DNA of 64,000 nt from Bacillus sp. N13C7 (GCF_026790065.1 NZ_JALAMO010000007.1:308829-372828); one strand, 5' to 3'. Numbered from the stretch's first letter, positions 1 through 9,331 are shown. Numbers and translations are program-made. Notes: generated from the letters alone by a model not told the origin.

Positions 1-232
1 TGTGAACAACCCCGATGTTGTCATTGCTGATGAACCTACAGGAAACCTTGATCCGGATACATCCTGGGAAGTCATGAAGACGCTGGAGGAAATTAATAAC
101 CGCGGGACAACAGTCGTGATGGCGACACATAATAAAGAAATCGTAAACACCATGAAGAAACGTGTCATTGCAATCGAAGATGGTATCATTGTGCGTGATG
201 AGTCAAGAGGGGAGTATGGTTCATATGATTAA
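1..232 (+). CDS. ftsE: Cell-division ABC transporter ATPase FtsE (3' end only)
   Basis: Only the last 76 codons are present; the gene runs off the left edge. What remains holds the ABC-ATPase Walker B region and D-loop (VVIADEPTGNLDPD) followed by the H-loop histidine (VVMATHNKE), then a short acidic C-terminal tail. The product is the cytoplasmic ATPase that pairs with the membrane protein FtsX. In B. subtilis this complex activates the D,L-endopeptidase CwlO, whose gene also lies in this window. The stop codon overlaps the start of ftsX by 8 bases, which suggests translational coupling. The identity is secure from the sequence and its neighbour. Confidence 0.96.
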   Translation, partial: VNNPDVVIADEPTGNLDPDTSWEVMKTLEEINNRGTTVVMATHNKEIVNTMKKRVIAIEDGIIVRDESRGEYGSYD

Positions 233-1115
233 AATTCTCGGGCGCCACTTGCGTGAGAGTTTTAAATCTCTCGGGAGAAACACATGGATGACATTTGCAT
301 CCATTAGTGCTGTAACCGTTACGCTGATTTTAGTCGGCGTGTTTTTAGTGATTATGCTGAATTTGAATAACATGGCCACGAATGCTGAAAAACAAGTCGA
401 AATCAAAGTGTTGATCGATCTGACTGCAGATCAGAAGGCACAGGACAAGCTTCAGAACGATATTAAGGAACTGAAGGGCATTCAGAGTGTCACTTTTTCA
501 TCTAAAGAAAAAGAGCTAGACCAGCTGGTTGACAGTTTTGGTGACAGCGGTAAATCCCTGACGATGCAGGATCAGGAGAATCCGCTTAATGATGCGTTTG
601 TCGTCAAAACGACAGATCCGCATGATACGCCGAATGTGGCGAAAAAGATCGAAAAAATGGATCATGTATATAAAGTCACTTACGGAAAAGAAGAGGTCAG
701 CCGTTTGTTTAAAGTGGTCGGCGTTTCCCGCAACATTGGAATCGCGTTAATTATCGGCCTGGTATTTACGGCGATGTTCTTAATTTCCAACACCATTAAA
801 ATTACAATTTTCGCAAGAAGAAAAGAAATTGAAATCATGAAGCTTGTAGGCGCGACGAACTGGTTTATCCGCTGGCCGTTTTTCCTAGAAGGATTGCTGC
901 TTGGCGTATTCGGTTCCGTGATTCCGATCGCACTGGTGCTGAGCACTTATCAATACGTCATCGGATGGGTCGTTCCGAAGGTTCAGGGATCATTTGTCTC
1001 TCTTCTTCCTTATAATCCATTTGTATTCCAAGTTTCATTAGTGCTGATTGCAATCGGCGCAGTGATTGGAGTATGGGGAAGCCTGACTTCCATCCGCAAG
1101 TTTCTGCGAGTATAA
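225..1115 (+). CDS. ftsX: Cell-division ABC transporter permease FtsX
   Basis: A 296-residue membrane protein of the FtsX family. It has one transmembrane helix near residues 22-45, an extracellular domain to about residue 165, then three more helices in the C-terminal half, the usual four-helix FtsX layout. With FtsE it transmits ATP-hydrolysis cycles across the membrane to the wall hydrolase CwlO (established for B. subtilis). The ATG at 225 is chosen over an in-frame upstream start at 162 because it is preceded by AGAGGGGAG and gives the usual family length. The upstream choice would lie deep within ftsE. Confidence 0.97.
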   Translation: MIKILGRHLRESFKSLGRNTWMTFASISAVTVTLILVGVFLVIMLNLNNMATNAEKQVEIKVLIDLTADQKAQDKLQNDIKELKGIQSVTFSSKEKELDQLVDSFGDSGKSLTMQDQENPLNDAFVVKTTDPHDTPNVAKKIEKMDHVYKVTYGKEEVSRLFKVVGVSRNIGIALIIGLVFTAMFLISNTIKITIFARRKEIEIMKLVGATNWFIRWPFFLEGLLLGVFGSVIPIALVLSTYQYVIGWVVPKVQGSFVSLLPYNPFVFQVSLVLIAIGAVIGVWGSLTSIRKFLRV

Positions 1116-1121
1116 CGAGAA

Positions 1122-1155
1122 AAAAGCCGTTCCGCTACCGGACGGCTTTTCTTTT
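1122..1155 (+). terminator. Rho-independent terminator after ftsX
   Basis: The arms AAAAGCCGTTCCG and CGGACGGCTTTT flank a four-base CTAC loop, with a single bulged base, and are followed by a T-rich run. It closes the ftsEX transcript 7 bases after the ftsX stop. Confidence 0.88.
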
Positions 1156-1254
1156 GCCTTCTTTTTCTTCTATGATTACATGAAATCTCCATCCTTTACA
1201 TATACTATCTCTAGGTTTTGATAAAGACAGTCTGGCATACAGGAGGAGTAAAGG

Positions 1255-2697
1255 ATGAATCAAAAAATAATGGCTGTGATCGCAGCGGGGAGCATGCTGT
1301 TCGGGGGCGCCGGCGTATATGCGGGAATGAACCTGCTTGAGGTGGATAAGCCCCAGACCGCAGCTGTTGCCGCGACGGCACAGGCTGATTCTGAACGGGA
1401 TAAGGCGATGGATAAAATCGAAAAAGCGTACGAGTTAATTTCGAATGAGTACGTTGAAAAAGTTGATAGAGAAAAGCTGCTCGAGGGAGCCATCCAAGGA
1501 ATGCTGTCTACGCTGAATGATCCTTATTCTGTCTACATGGACAAGCAGACGGCTAAGCAATTTTCTGATTCTCTTGATTCCTCATTTGAAGGTATTGGGG
1601 CTGAGGTTGGAATGGAGGACGGCAAAATTATCATTGTGTCTCCATTTAAGAAATCACCAGCAGAAAAAGCCGGGCTCAAGCCTAATGATGAAATTATCAG
1701 CATTAATGGAGAATCGATGGCCGGCAAGGATTTAAACCACGCTGTACTAAAAATAAGAGGAAAGAAAGGGTCCAGCGTTTCAATGAAGATTCAGCGGCCC
1801 GGTACGAAGAAGCAGCTGTCATTCCGGATCAAAAGAGCTGAGATTCCGCTCGAAACGGTTTTTGCTTCAGAGAAAAAAGTACAGGGGCACACTGTCGGAT
1901 ATATCGCCATCTCAACTTTTTCTGAGCATACCGCAGAGGACTTTACAAAGGCGCTGGGCAATCTTGAGAAAAAAGGAATTGAAGGCCTGGTCATTGATGT
2001 CCGCGGCAATCCGGGCGGGTATCTTCAAAGTGTGGAAGAAATTCTTAAGCAATTCATCACAAAGGATCAGCCGTACATTCAAATTGCTGAACGTAACGGT
2101 GATAAAAAACGGTATTTCTCAACATTGGCCCAGAAAAAAGCGTATCCTGTCAATGTCATCACAGATAAAGGGAGTGCTTCCGCCTCAGAGATCCTTGCCG
2201 GGGCATTAAAAGAAGCAGGGCATTATGATGTTGTAGGTGATACGTCCTTTGGTAAGGGAACTGTTCAGCAGGCGGTTCCGATGGGAGATGGAAGCAACAT
2301 TAAATTAACGCTTTACAAGTGGCTGACGCCAAATGGGAATTGGATTCATAAAAAAGGAATTCAGCCGACCATTGCGATTAAACAGCCTGATTATTTTTCC
2401 GCCGGGCCTTTGCAGCTGAAGGAACCGCTTAAAGTGGATATGAACAATGAAGACGTCAAGCATGCACAGGTATTATTAAAAGGCCTCAGTTTTGATCCGG
2501 GACGTGAAGATGGCTATTTCAGCAAGGACATGAAAAAAGCGGTCATGGCCTTTCAGGATCAGAACAAACTGGATAAAACGGGCGTAATCGACACACGCAC
2601 CGCAGAGACATTAAATCAGCTGATCGAAAAGAAAAAATCTGATGAAAAAAATGACTTGCAGCTTCAAACAGCACTGAAATCATTAGTTATTAATTAA
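1255..2697 (+). CDS. ctpB: Carboxyl-terminal processing serine protease CtpB
   Basis: A 480-residue exported S41-family protease. It has an N-terminal signal or anchor segment (residues 1-25), a PDZ domain around 100-185, the S41 catalytic core, and a C-terminal peptidoglycan-binding-like repeat around 400-465. The nucleophile is Ser309 (in GSASASEI) and the general base is Lys334 (in FGKGTVQ); both positions were counted from the sequence. In B. subtilis CtpB is made in the forespore and trims SpoIVFA (and SpoIVFB regulators) to trigger pro-sigma-K processing. The start is supported by AGGAGG 8 bases upstream. It is a single-gene unit between two terminators. Confidence 0.96.
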   Translation: MNQKIMAVIAAGSMLFGGAGVYAGMNLLEVDKPQTAAVAATAQADSERDKAMDKIEKAYELISNEYVEKVDREKLLEGAIQGMLSTLNDPYSVYMDKQTAKQFSDSLDSSFEGIGAEVGMEDGKIIIVSPFKKSPAEKAGLKPNDEIISINGESMAGKDLNHAVLKIRGKKGSSVSMKIQRPGTKKQLSFRIKRAEIPLETVFASEKKVQGHTVGYIAISTFSEHTAEDFTKALGNLEKKGIEGLVIDVRGNPGGYLQSVEEILKQFITKDQPYIQIAERNGDKKRYFSTLAQKKAYPVNVITDKGSASASEILAGALKEAGHYDVVGDTSFGKGTVQQAVPMGDGSNIKLTLYKWLTPNGNWIHKKGIQPTIAIKQPDYFSAGPLQLKEPLKVDMNNEDVKHAQVLLKGLSFDPGREDGYFSKDMKKAVMAFQDQNKLDKTGVIDTRTAETLNQLIEKKKSDEKNDLQLQTALKSLVIN

Positions 2698-2698
2698 A

Positions 2699-2725
2699 GG
2701 AGATGGAATTCCATCTCCTGTTTCT
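2699..2725 (+). terminator. Likely terminator after ctpB
   Basis: A perfect 20-base inverted repeat centred on GAATTC (2699-2718) begins just after the ctpB stop and is followed by TGTTTCTTTG. The T-run is imperfect, so termination may be partial. Confidence 0.65.
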
Positions 2726-3081
2726 TTGTGCTTAAAGAGGTAATGGATCATAAGTCACATAAAAAATGAGTTTTTGACAAGAATTTAAAAAAATTTTCAC
2801 AAATAAACATTTATAAAGGACTGTGATTACCCGATATCAATATATGAGAGAGACTTTCTAACGAGTTAATATGCATTTAAAATGAAACTTTTGCAAGTTG
2901 CCTAGTCTTTGTTTACTTCATACAATATAAGAAGGTTCTAAAAAGAACAGTAAACAGGTTTATGGCAGCTGAACGACAGGTATTTAACAGGGTAACGATA
3001 ACGAGAATGCTTGTTAGCACTCCAGTACTGCTGCTTATACTGGCCCGTGCTTATCTGTATAATGAAAATGGGGGTTCACAA
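2719..3081 (+). promoter_or_regulatory. swrA upstream region with a sigma-A promoter and a sigma-D-like element
   Basis: This gene-free stretch holds a clear sigma-A promoter: TTGCCT at 2898-2903, a 17-base spacer, and TACAAT at 2921-2926. That gives a predicted leader of about 150 bases before swrA. Upstream is a sigma-D-like element, TAAA at 2814-2817 and CCGATAT at 2831-2837, with a 13-base gap slightly short of the usual 14-16. Dual sigma-A and sigma-D control of swrA is known in B. subtilis. The reading frame of swrA stays open upstream to 2962, but no ribosome site supports a start there. Confidence 0.7.
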
Positions 3082-3435
3082 TTGAAGAGGGCAAGTATTG
3101 TGCGTGAAAAAAAATATTATGAATTAGTGGAACAATTAAAAGACAGAACACAAGACGTAACATTTTCAGCTACAAAAGCACTAAGTCTTCTTATGCTATT
3201 CAGCAGATATTTGGTCAATTATACCAATGTCGAATCAGTAAATGATATCAATGAAGAATGTGCCAAACATTATTTTAATTACTTAATGAAAAACCATAAA
3301 CGATTAGGCATCAATCTGACAGATATCAAAAGGTCGATGCACCTGATCAGCGGGTTGTTGGATGTGGACGTAAACCATTATTTAAAGGATTTTTCACTAT
3401 CGAATGTCACGCTGTGGATGACGCAAGAAGGATAA
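3082..3435 (+). CDS. swrA: Swarming motility master regulator SwrA (intact allele)
   Basis: Encodes a 117-residue protein that co-activates DegU at the fla/che operon and so raises flagellar number. SwrA itself is degraded by LonA with the adaptor SmiA. The TTG start at 3082 gives the known N-terminus MKRASIVREKKYY and follows GGGGG at 3070-3074. Codons 8-11 contain a tract of exactly eight A residues (3107-3114). The domesticated strain 168 has nine, which shifts the frame, so this allele is predicted to be functional. No standard domain is recognisable beyond the SwrA family itself. An in-frame N-terminal extension to 2962 is open but unlikely to be translated. Confidence 0.95.
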   Translation: MKRASIVREKKYYELVEQLKDRTQDVTFSATKALSLLMLFSRYLVNYTNVESVNDINEECAKHYFNYLMKNHKRLGINLTDIKRSMHLISGLLDVDVNHYLKDFSLSNVTLWMTQEG

Positions 3436-3513
3436 ACACTCCTGAGGATATCCAAGCCATTTAATATTTGATAGAATATGAGTAACATGTTTGGCTTGAG
3501 GCGGTGAAAGATA

Positions 3514-4710
3514 GTGTCTGTTCAATGGGGATTTGAACTGTTAAAAAGTGCGGGCCTCTTCTTCTTACACCCGCTTTTCTGGTTTTTTATCATCATAAGT
3601 CTGGCTTTCGGCTATGTAAGAATCAAACGGGAACGAAAAACCTTTCATACAAGAATTGCAGATATTTATGATGAACTGAAATTTACTTATACAAAGGGAC
3701 TGATCCCAGGTATCCTTCTGTCGGTTGTTTTAGGGGTACTTGGAATTTCAGTTCCTCTCGGTTTACTTGCGATTATTGCCGTTATCACTGCAGCGGCAGC
3801 GCTCACTCTTCGCGCAAACTGGATGTCTGCTGCATATATCGTCAGCGTGAGTATGCTGATCGGTTTTGGACTGCAAATGAATCAGGCGGAACCTTTTCTA
3901 GAGAGATTTCCGCAAGGATTTGCAGTTGTTTGGCCGGCTATGGCTGTGTTTTTAGGCTTGCTGGTTATCATCGAGGGAGCGGTTGCTTATCGCTCTGCAC
4001 ATGTGAGAACGTCACCGGCACTTGTCGTGAGCAGCCGCGGTTTGCCGATCGGCCAGCAGCTGGCAAACCGGATATGGCTTTTGCCGCTGTTCCTGCTCGT
4101 ACCCGGCAACGGATTAGAATCGCACCTCAGCTGGTGGCCTGTGTTTACTGTTCCCGGCGGATCATTCCACTTTCTATGGATTCCTTACTTTGTCGGATTC
4201 GGACAAAGGGTGCAGGGATCTCTGCCTGAAACGAGCATAAGGATCACAGCGAAACGGGTTTGTATTCTCGGCCTTGTTGTCACAGCTCTCGGTGCAGCAA
4301 GCATACTGTGGACGCCGCTTGCGGGTGCAGCCGTCTGTGCAGCTGTATTAGGGCGTATTTTTCTGTCCATTAAGCAAAGGGTGAATGATAACGCGGCTCC
4401 GTTTTATTTCTCGAAACGTGATCAGGGCTTAATGGTGCTTGGGATTATACCAAATACGCCAGCTGAGGATCTGGAATTGAAAATCGGGGAAATCATTACG
4501 AAAGTCAATGGCATACCCGTTAAGAACGTATCTGATTTTTATGAAGCGCTCCAGCATAACCGTGCATATGTGAAGCTTGAGATTATCGGTTTGAATGGAG
4601 AAATTCGTTTTGATCAGCGTGCTTCTTATGAGGGAGAACATCATGAATTGGGCATCCTTTTCGTAAAGGATGACCGTGAGGACGAAGCCGCCGCTTTGTC
4701 CGGATCATAA
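3514..4710 (+). CDS. minJ: Topological specificity factor MinJ
   Basis: A polytopic membrane protein of about 398 residues with several helices between residues 10 and 290, and a cytoplasmic PDZ domain near residues 297-375 (core GLMVLGIIPNTPAEDLE). MinJ bridges DivIVA and MinD at division sites and poles and prevents polar minicell division; swarming is also affected in mutants. The GTG start follows GAGGCGGTG. It lies 78 bases after swrA and is followed by a strong terminator. Confidence 0.94.
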   Translation: MSVQWGFELLKSAGLFFLHPLFWFFIIISLAFGYVRIKRERKTFHTRIADIYDELKFTYTKGLIPGILLSVVLGVLGISVPLGLLAIIAVITAAAALTLRANWMSAAYIVSVSMLIGFGLQMNQAEPFLERFPQGFAVVWPAMAVFLGLLVIIEGAVAYRSAHVRTSPALVVSSRGLPIGQQLANRIWLLPLFLLVPGNGLESHLSWWPVFTVPGGSFHFLWIPYFVGFGQRVQGSLPETSIRITAKRVCILGLVVTALGAASILWTPLAGAAVCAAVLGRIFLSIKQRVNDNAAPFYFSKRDQGLMVLGIIPNTPAEDLELKIGEIITKVNGIPVKNVSDFYEALQHNRAYVKLEIIGLNGEIRFDQRASYEGEHHELGILFVKDDREDEAAALSGS

Positions 4711-4713
4711 GAG

Positions 4714-4755
4714 ACAGCCCGGCACCGCAAGGAGAAGCGGTGCCGGGCTGTTTTG
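4714..4755 (+). terminator. Strong terminator between convergent minJ and yvkA
   Basis: A perfect 15-bp stem (4714-4728 with 4737-4751), rich in G and C, encloses an eight-base loop and ends in TTTT. The T-run is only on the plus side, so it mainly serves minJ, though the stem could also stop yvkA transcripts. Confidence 0.92.
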
Positions 4756-4757
4756 TG

Positions 4758-6092
4758 TTACGCTGAGTTTTTTTCCACCTGTTCCGTTTTATCAGATTTG
4801 ATCCCTAATGAAACAAAAACGCCAATGATGGAGACGGCAAAGAGAATCATAAATAACGTGTGATATCCGGAAATCAGGCCGATTAAGGCAGATGAAATGA
4901 TGCTTCCGAAATAACGGAAGGTCGAGAAAATGCCGGACGCCACTCCTGACATGCTTGAGTCTACTGTAGCAAGGGACGACACCTGCATGCTGGTCAGTCC
5001 GACTCCGGATGCGAGCCCTCCGAGGATGAGAGAAATCATCAGGAATAAGACCGAGTGAGAGCTGCTTAAGAACAAAAATAATAGATTCGCTCCAGCCATC
5101 ATGGCAAATGAAAGAAAAATGATTTTTTTTGCCCCCCATTTGTGATGGAGCTGGGCGCCGACCCAGTTGCTGGCTGACATAAAGATCGAAAACACAGAAA
5201 GCGCCATGCCGCTGTTCGACGTATTCAGCCCAAATTGGCTCGTCATGAATAACGGCATGATCAATAAGACGGCATACATCATCAGATTGCTTAGCAAAAC
5301 TGATAGATTGGCATTTGTAAAGGTTGAGCTTTTAAACAGTGTAAAATCGATAATTGGGTGCTGTGTGCGTTTTTCTCTTCTGAAAAAAAGCGGGACAAAA
5401 AGAAGTATCAATACACTGTATACTGCATAACCCCACGAAGCCTCATTTTTGGTCAGCAGGATAATTGAAACAATGCTGCCTGCGAGCAAGAGAGAGCCGA
5501 TAATATCAAGCGGCGCGTCAGATTTGTTTTCTTTATACTGAGGAAACATCGTGAATGCTGTAAATAAAGCAATGGCGAGAAACGGGATATTCACCCAAAA
5601 AATTGAATGCCAGCTGAAGCTGTCAATCAGCATAGAGCCGATGAAAGGCCCTAGTGCTGCTCCAAGTCCTGCGCCAAGCCCAAAAAATCCAAATACCTTC
5701 GGAAGGCGTTTTTCAGAAACTACGTGGCGGATAATGGCAATGCTGTTTGGCGTAAGCAGTGCGCCGCCTACAGCCTGCAATGCCCGAAACACAATCAATA
5801 GCAGCAGGCTAGGTGAGAGTGCGCAGCCTAAGGACGCGATAAGAAAAAGGCCGACGCCCCATAAATACATGGTTTTATTGCCGTACATGTCCCCGAGTTT
5901 TCCCGCGATCGGCTGTGTGACTGCCATCACGATTAAATAAACGGTAACCACCCAGGTGATGCTTGCGATGGACTCGTTATACGTATGGGATATAGATGAG
6001 AGCGCAACCGCGATCATCGTTGAGTTAATGGGAACCAGGATGGCACCCAATAATAGCGAGACGATCAGCGCCCATTCTTTTCTTGAGCTCAT
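4758..6092 (-). CDS. yvkA: DHA2-family multidrug efflux transporter YvkA
   Basis: A 444-residue major facilitator superfamily permease with about 14 hydrophobic helices. It carries the MFS motif A region (GKLGDMYGNKTMYL) and a motif-C-like glycine-rich helix (GLGAGLGAALGPFIG). These features fit proton-driven drug export in the DHA2 branch; the substrate is unknown. The ATG at 6092 is preferred over an open upstream start at 6146 because AAGGAGGATC sits 4 bases before it. It lies 34 bases downstream of the TetR gene yvkB and probably forms a regulator-pump operon. Confidence 0.9.
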   Translation of the reverse strand: MSSRKEWALIVSLLLGAILVPINSTMIAVALSSISHTYNESIASITWVVTVYLIVMAVTQPIAGKLGDMYGNKTMYLWGVGLFLIASLGCALSPSLLLLIVFRALQAVGGALLTPNSIAIIRHVVSEKRLPKVFGFFGLGAGLGAALGPFIGSMLIDSFSWHSIFWVNIPFLAIALFTAFTMFPQYKENKSDAPLDIIGSLLLAGSIVSIILLTKNEASWGYAVYSVLILLFVPLFFRREKRTQHPIIDFTLFKSSTFTNANLSVLLSNLMMYAVLLIMPLFMTSQFGLNTSNSGMALSVFSIFMSASNWVGAQLHHKWGAKKIIFLSFAMMAGANLLFLFLSSSHSVLFLMISLILGGLASGVGLTSMQVSSLATVDSSMSGVASGIFSTFRYFGSIISSALIGLISGYHTLFMILFAVSIIGVFVSLGIKSDKTEQVEKNSA

Positions 6093-6126
6093 GGGGATCC
6101 TCCTTTTTGTTATGCCAAGGAGATCA

Positions 6127-6690
6127 TCAAGAAATTCCTTTGACAAATAGAGCTGTGCTATGCTCCAGCATTTTTTCCTGGGGCATGGAAATCACCCGGT
6201 CTCCCAAATGGAGACGGTGAATAAAATAACCGAAAATGATCGACATGAACACATCGGCATGCTCCGCTTCATGTCCTGTCTGAATAACCCCTTTTTCGCC
6301 CATCGTTTTGAGATAATCAACCAATAGCTGTTTCATAGATTGAGGATATTCAGTGACATGGTTGATGACATCCTGAAACATGGCGGGTTCACGAAAGCTG
6401 ATTTTAATGATATCTTTTCTTTGTTCGAGCTCCTCCAAGAGACAGGTTCCGATATGAAGCAGGTCTTTGTACAAATCGCCTTCTGTTTGTTCCAAAATGC
6501 TGCTTCTGTTTGGAGAATGCTGAGAAAGCAAAGCTTCGACTAGCCCCTGTTTGTTTTTGAAATTCCTGAAAATCGTCGCTTCACTTACATTTGCTTTTTC
6601 TGCAATTTCTTTTGTAGTCGTTGCGCGATATCCTTTTTTGACGAGCAGCTGCATGGCAGCGTCAAGGATTCTCTTGTTTGTCGGTCTCAA
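6127..6690 (-). CDS. yvkB: TetR/AcrR-family transcriptional regulator YvkB
   Basis: 187 residues. The N-terminal helix-turn-helix spans about residues 8-50 (TTKEIAEKANVSEATIFRNF), and the C-terminal part is an unrelated helical ligand domain, the TetR pattern. It probably represses itself and the efflux gene yvkA just downstream. The start is TTG at 6690 with GAGGTG six bases upstream. The region before it (about 6705-6755) has a TATACT -10-like hexamer and imperfectly related ACAAGTATA and TATACAAG elements that could form an operator. This is inference; the inducer is unknown. Confidence 0.88.
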   Translation of the reverse strand: MRPTNKRILDAAMQLLVKKGYRATTTKEIAEKANVSEATIFRNFKNKQGLVEALLSQHSPNRSSILEQTEGDLYKDLLHIGTCLLEELEQRKDIIKISFREPAMFQDVINHVTEYPQSMKQLLVDYLKTMGEKGVIQTGHEAEHADVFMSIIFGYFIHRLHLGDRVISMPQEKMLEHSTALFVKGIS

Positions 6691-6766
6691 TACGTTTCAC
6701 CTCACGAATATACTGGCAGGACAAGTATACACCTGCCCCGCTTGTATAAGAAAGAGGGAGAACGCA

Positions 6767-9262
6767 TCAGGCCCGGCTGACTACCGTGATTTTGCCGCTG
6801 CTTCCGTCAACAGTGATGATGTCTCCGTCCCGAAGTCTTTCCGTTGCTGTACGTGTGCCGAGAACGGCGGGAATGCCGTATTCGCGGGCAATAATCGCAG
6901 CGTGAGACAAAATGCCCCCTGTGTCTGTAATAATTCCTTTTGCGTCTTGAAACAGGCTGGTCCATAGCGGTGTGGTCATTTTGCAAACAAGGATTTCCCC
7001 AGGCGCGAAGTGAGAAAATTCACTGGCGTCCCGAATGATTTTCACCGGACCTGTTGCAATGCCGCTTGATGCTGCAATGCCAAATATATGATTCTCCGTG
7101 TTTTTTTCATCCTCTATCACCGCGCCGACAATTTCTTCAGCAGCTTTAAGCTGTTCTTTAGTCGGAGTGCCGAGATAGGCAGGAGCTTGGGCCAGCTCAT
7201 ACTCTTGAAAAATCTGTCTGCGTTTTTCAGCCTTTTCTTGCAGGGGTACAGGGTGAAGAAGCGCTTGTTCCACTTCGTCATCATATAAGAACCAAAGGTC
7301 CTCACGATCATGAATGACACCGTTTTCCGCCAGCAATTCACCTATCTTCAGCAGAAAGATTCTCGCCTTGGCATCCAGCATGGCGTCAATATAAAAGTGG
7401 TGATCATCTTTTATATTTGCAGAGCTCAGCGTCCATTGATAAAGGCGGTCAAATTCAGTGCGTAAACCGGGATCTTCTATGTTTTCCAAGAATTCATTGT
7501 ATAATTTCTCTCGTTTTTCTTTCGTTTTCTGAAATTCATTGTCAAAATGATAGCCATTACGGACATAATTTTGAATATTGGCCAGAGCGAAATACGGATT
7601 TTCCACCCAGATTTGTTCAATCAGATCATGACTTTTAACAGATCTCCATCCGTATTCTTGCAAGAATTCATGGACGTTCTTCAGGAAGTGTTTTCCCTCA
7701 TCTGTTTGTTCCAATTTCTCCTGGAGCTGTTCAGGCTTGTTGTTTTCAAAAATGGCCAGAAGGTTCGGGTTCTCCTGAACTTCCATAGAAAATAGCCATA
7801 AGCAACGGTCCGTTTCCAGTGATTTGTTCATTTTTCCTGTCAGCATCTCGTAAAAATGAGCGTTTTCGGACTCTCCTTGAATGTCCTGATACATCGCTTG
7901 CAGTTTGTTTGTTAAAAGGATTTGCGGGAAAACGATATTGAAGTGCTCTTCATAAGCCGTGAGATAAAAGGCCTTTAGTTTTTGAAAAGCATCCAGTGCG
8001 CTTTCTGCGGTATGCTCAGTTTGTGCGAGCTGGTCCAGTGTCCGGTAAAAAGGGAGGTATGTGTGATTGATGATGTCATACATATGCTCCGATAAAATCG
8101 GGAAAAGCTCTTTGCCACAGTCTTCAGAAGGAGGCTGCTGTCCGCCTTGGTTTTTGGAATAAATATGTCCGCGATAAAGTTTTACTTCATCAACAACTAC
8201 ACCAATCGGAAACTTTTGCATGCTCTTCTTCAAACCATATTCCAATGCCGGCACGATGAAGGATGAAAATAACGGACTCACCGGACCTTCAATATTAGAC
8301 TCCATGTTAAGCCAGAAATCATTCATATCAGTGTCGGTAATCATGAAGCTGCGTTTTTCTTCTGCCGCCTTTTTGTCCTGATCAATGGTTGTAATCGGAC
8401 GAGCCTGCAGAAGGTATATTTGATGATCAGCAATTCCAAATTCTATATCGACAGGATATCCGTACAGGTCTTCGGTTTTTTTTGTGATTTCAGCCAATTC
8501 AATCACTTGTTCATCTGTAAGGCAAAAACGGCTGCGCATGTCTTCACTCGTTTCTTTTTCAGCAATTCCTTCTGCCGCAGACTCCATGTAGATTTCCTTA
8601 GCACCTATTTCTTTCTGAATCTCAAACGAAGATTTATTAACGATAAACGTGTCTGGGGTAACACTTCCTGAAACAACAGCTTCACCCAACCCGTAGCTGG
8701 CGCTGATTAAAAGCTCTCTATCATCATGGGTAACAGGGTTGCGGCTGAAGATAACACCTGACATTTCTGAATCGATCAGCCCCTGAACGACTATTCCCAT
8801 TAACGGCTCTGCGATTTGATTGTTCATTTTTTTCTTATAGCTGCTGACCCGCCCAGAAAAAAATGAGGCCCAGCATTCTTTCACTTTAGCCAGAAACTCT
8901 TCCTCTGTTTTGATATTTAAGTAGGTTTCATATTGACCCGCGAATGAGGCGCCTTCTAAATCTTCCGAGGCAGACGAAGAACGCACGGCTACGGATCGAT
9001 ATGATTCTCTAAGCTTATAAAAGGAACTAGTCAGCTCATTTTTCAGCTCAACCGAAAATGTTCCGGAAATGATCCCGCTTTCGACGTTTTCACTAGTCTC
9101 TTGAAGCTGGTTGTCCTCCATAAAACGTGCGAGCGCATTCGTTTGAATAATAAACCCGTCCGGAACAGGAAGACCGTGTTTGGTCAATTTAATCAAATTC
9201 ATTCCTTTTGCTCCAGCCAGCTGGCTGGACTCTTCTGCCTGGCGAAATAAAACAGAATACAT
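6767..9262 (-). CDS. yvkC: Rifampin phosphotransferase / PEP-synthase-like protein YvkC
   Basis: 831 residues with the architecture of rifampin phosphotransferases. An N-terminal ATP-grasp domain like that of pyruvate phosphate dikinase (AGAKGMNLIKL, AVRSSSASEDLEGASFAGQYET) is followed by a middle substrate domain from about residue 330 to 690. The C-terminal swivelling domain carries the phosphorylated histidine, counted as His787, in TGGILSHAAIIAREYGIPAVLGT. Family members inactivate rifamycins by transferring the beta-phosphate of ATP. It lacks the PEP-binding TIM barrel of true PEP synthase. The ATG at 9262 follows AGAGGGG; the 30 codons further upstream have no ribosome site. No terminator is seen before yvkB, so read-through is possible. 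Confidence 0.9.
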   Translation of the reverse strand: MYSVLFRQAEESSQLAGAKGMNLIKLTKHGLPVPDGFIIQTNALARFMEDNQLQETSENVESGIISGTFSVELKNELTSSFYKLRESYRSVAVRSSSASEDLEGASFAGQYETYLNIKTEEEFLAKVKECWASFFSGRVSSYKKKMNNQIAEPLMGIVVQGLIDSEMSGVIFSRNPVTHDDRELLISASYGLGEAVVSGSVTPDTFIVNKSSFEIQKEIGAKEIYMESAAEGIAEKETSEDMRSRFCLTDEQVIELAEITKKTEDLYGYPVDIEFGIADHQIYLLQARPITTIDQDKKAAEEKRSFMITDTDMNDFWLNMESNIEGPVSPLFSSFIVPALEYGLKKSMQKFPIGVVVDEVKLYRGHIYSKNQGGQQPPSEDCGKELFPILSEHMYDIINHTYLPFYRTLDQLAQTEHTAESALDAFQKLKAFYLTAYEEHFNIVFPQILLTNKLQAMYQDIQGESENAHFYEMLTGKMNKSLETDRCLWLFSMEVQENPNLLAIFENNKPEQLQEKLEQTDEGKHFLKNVHEFLQEYGWRSVKSHDLIEQIWVENPYFALANIQNYVRNGYHFDNEFQKTKEKREKLYNEFLENIEDPGLRTEFDRLYQWTLSSANIKDDHHFYIDAMLDAKARIFLLKIGELLAENGVIHDREDLWFLYDDEVEQALLHPVPLQEKAEKRRQIFQEYELAQAPAYLGTPTKEQLKAAEEIVGAVIEDEKNTENHIFGIAASSGIATGPVKIIRDASEFSHFAPGEILVCKMTTPLWTSLFQDAKGIITDTGGILSHAAIIAREYGIPAVLGTRTATERLRDGDIITVDGSSGKITVVSRA

Positions 9263-9331
9263 ATTTGAAACCCCTCTTTCCTTCATTTTATTTTTCTCTC
9301 TAGTCTTTTTATGGCGGAGCCAGTGTTTAAA

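Noticed and set aside
5551-5940. 129-codon plus-strand frame opposite yvkA
   Set aside because: It lies wholly antisense to a well-supported transporter gene, has no ribosome site, and its composition reflects the complementary strand of membrane helices.
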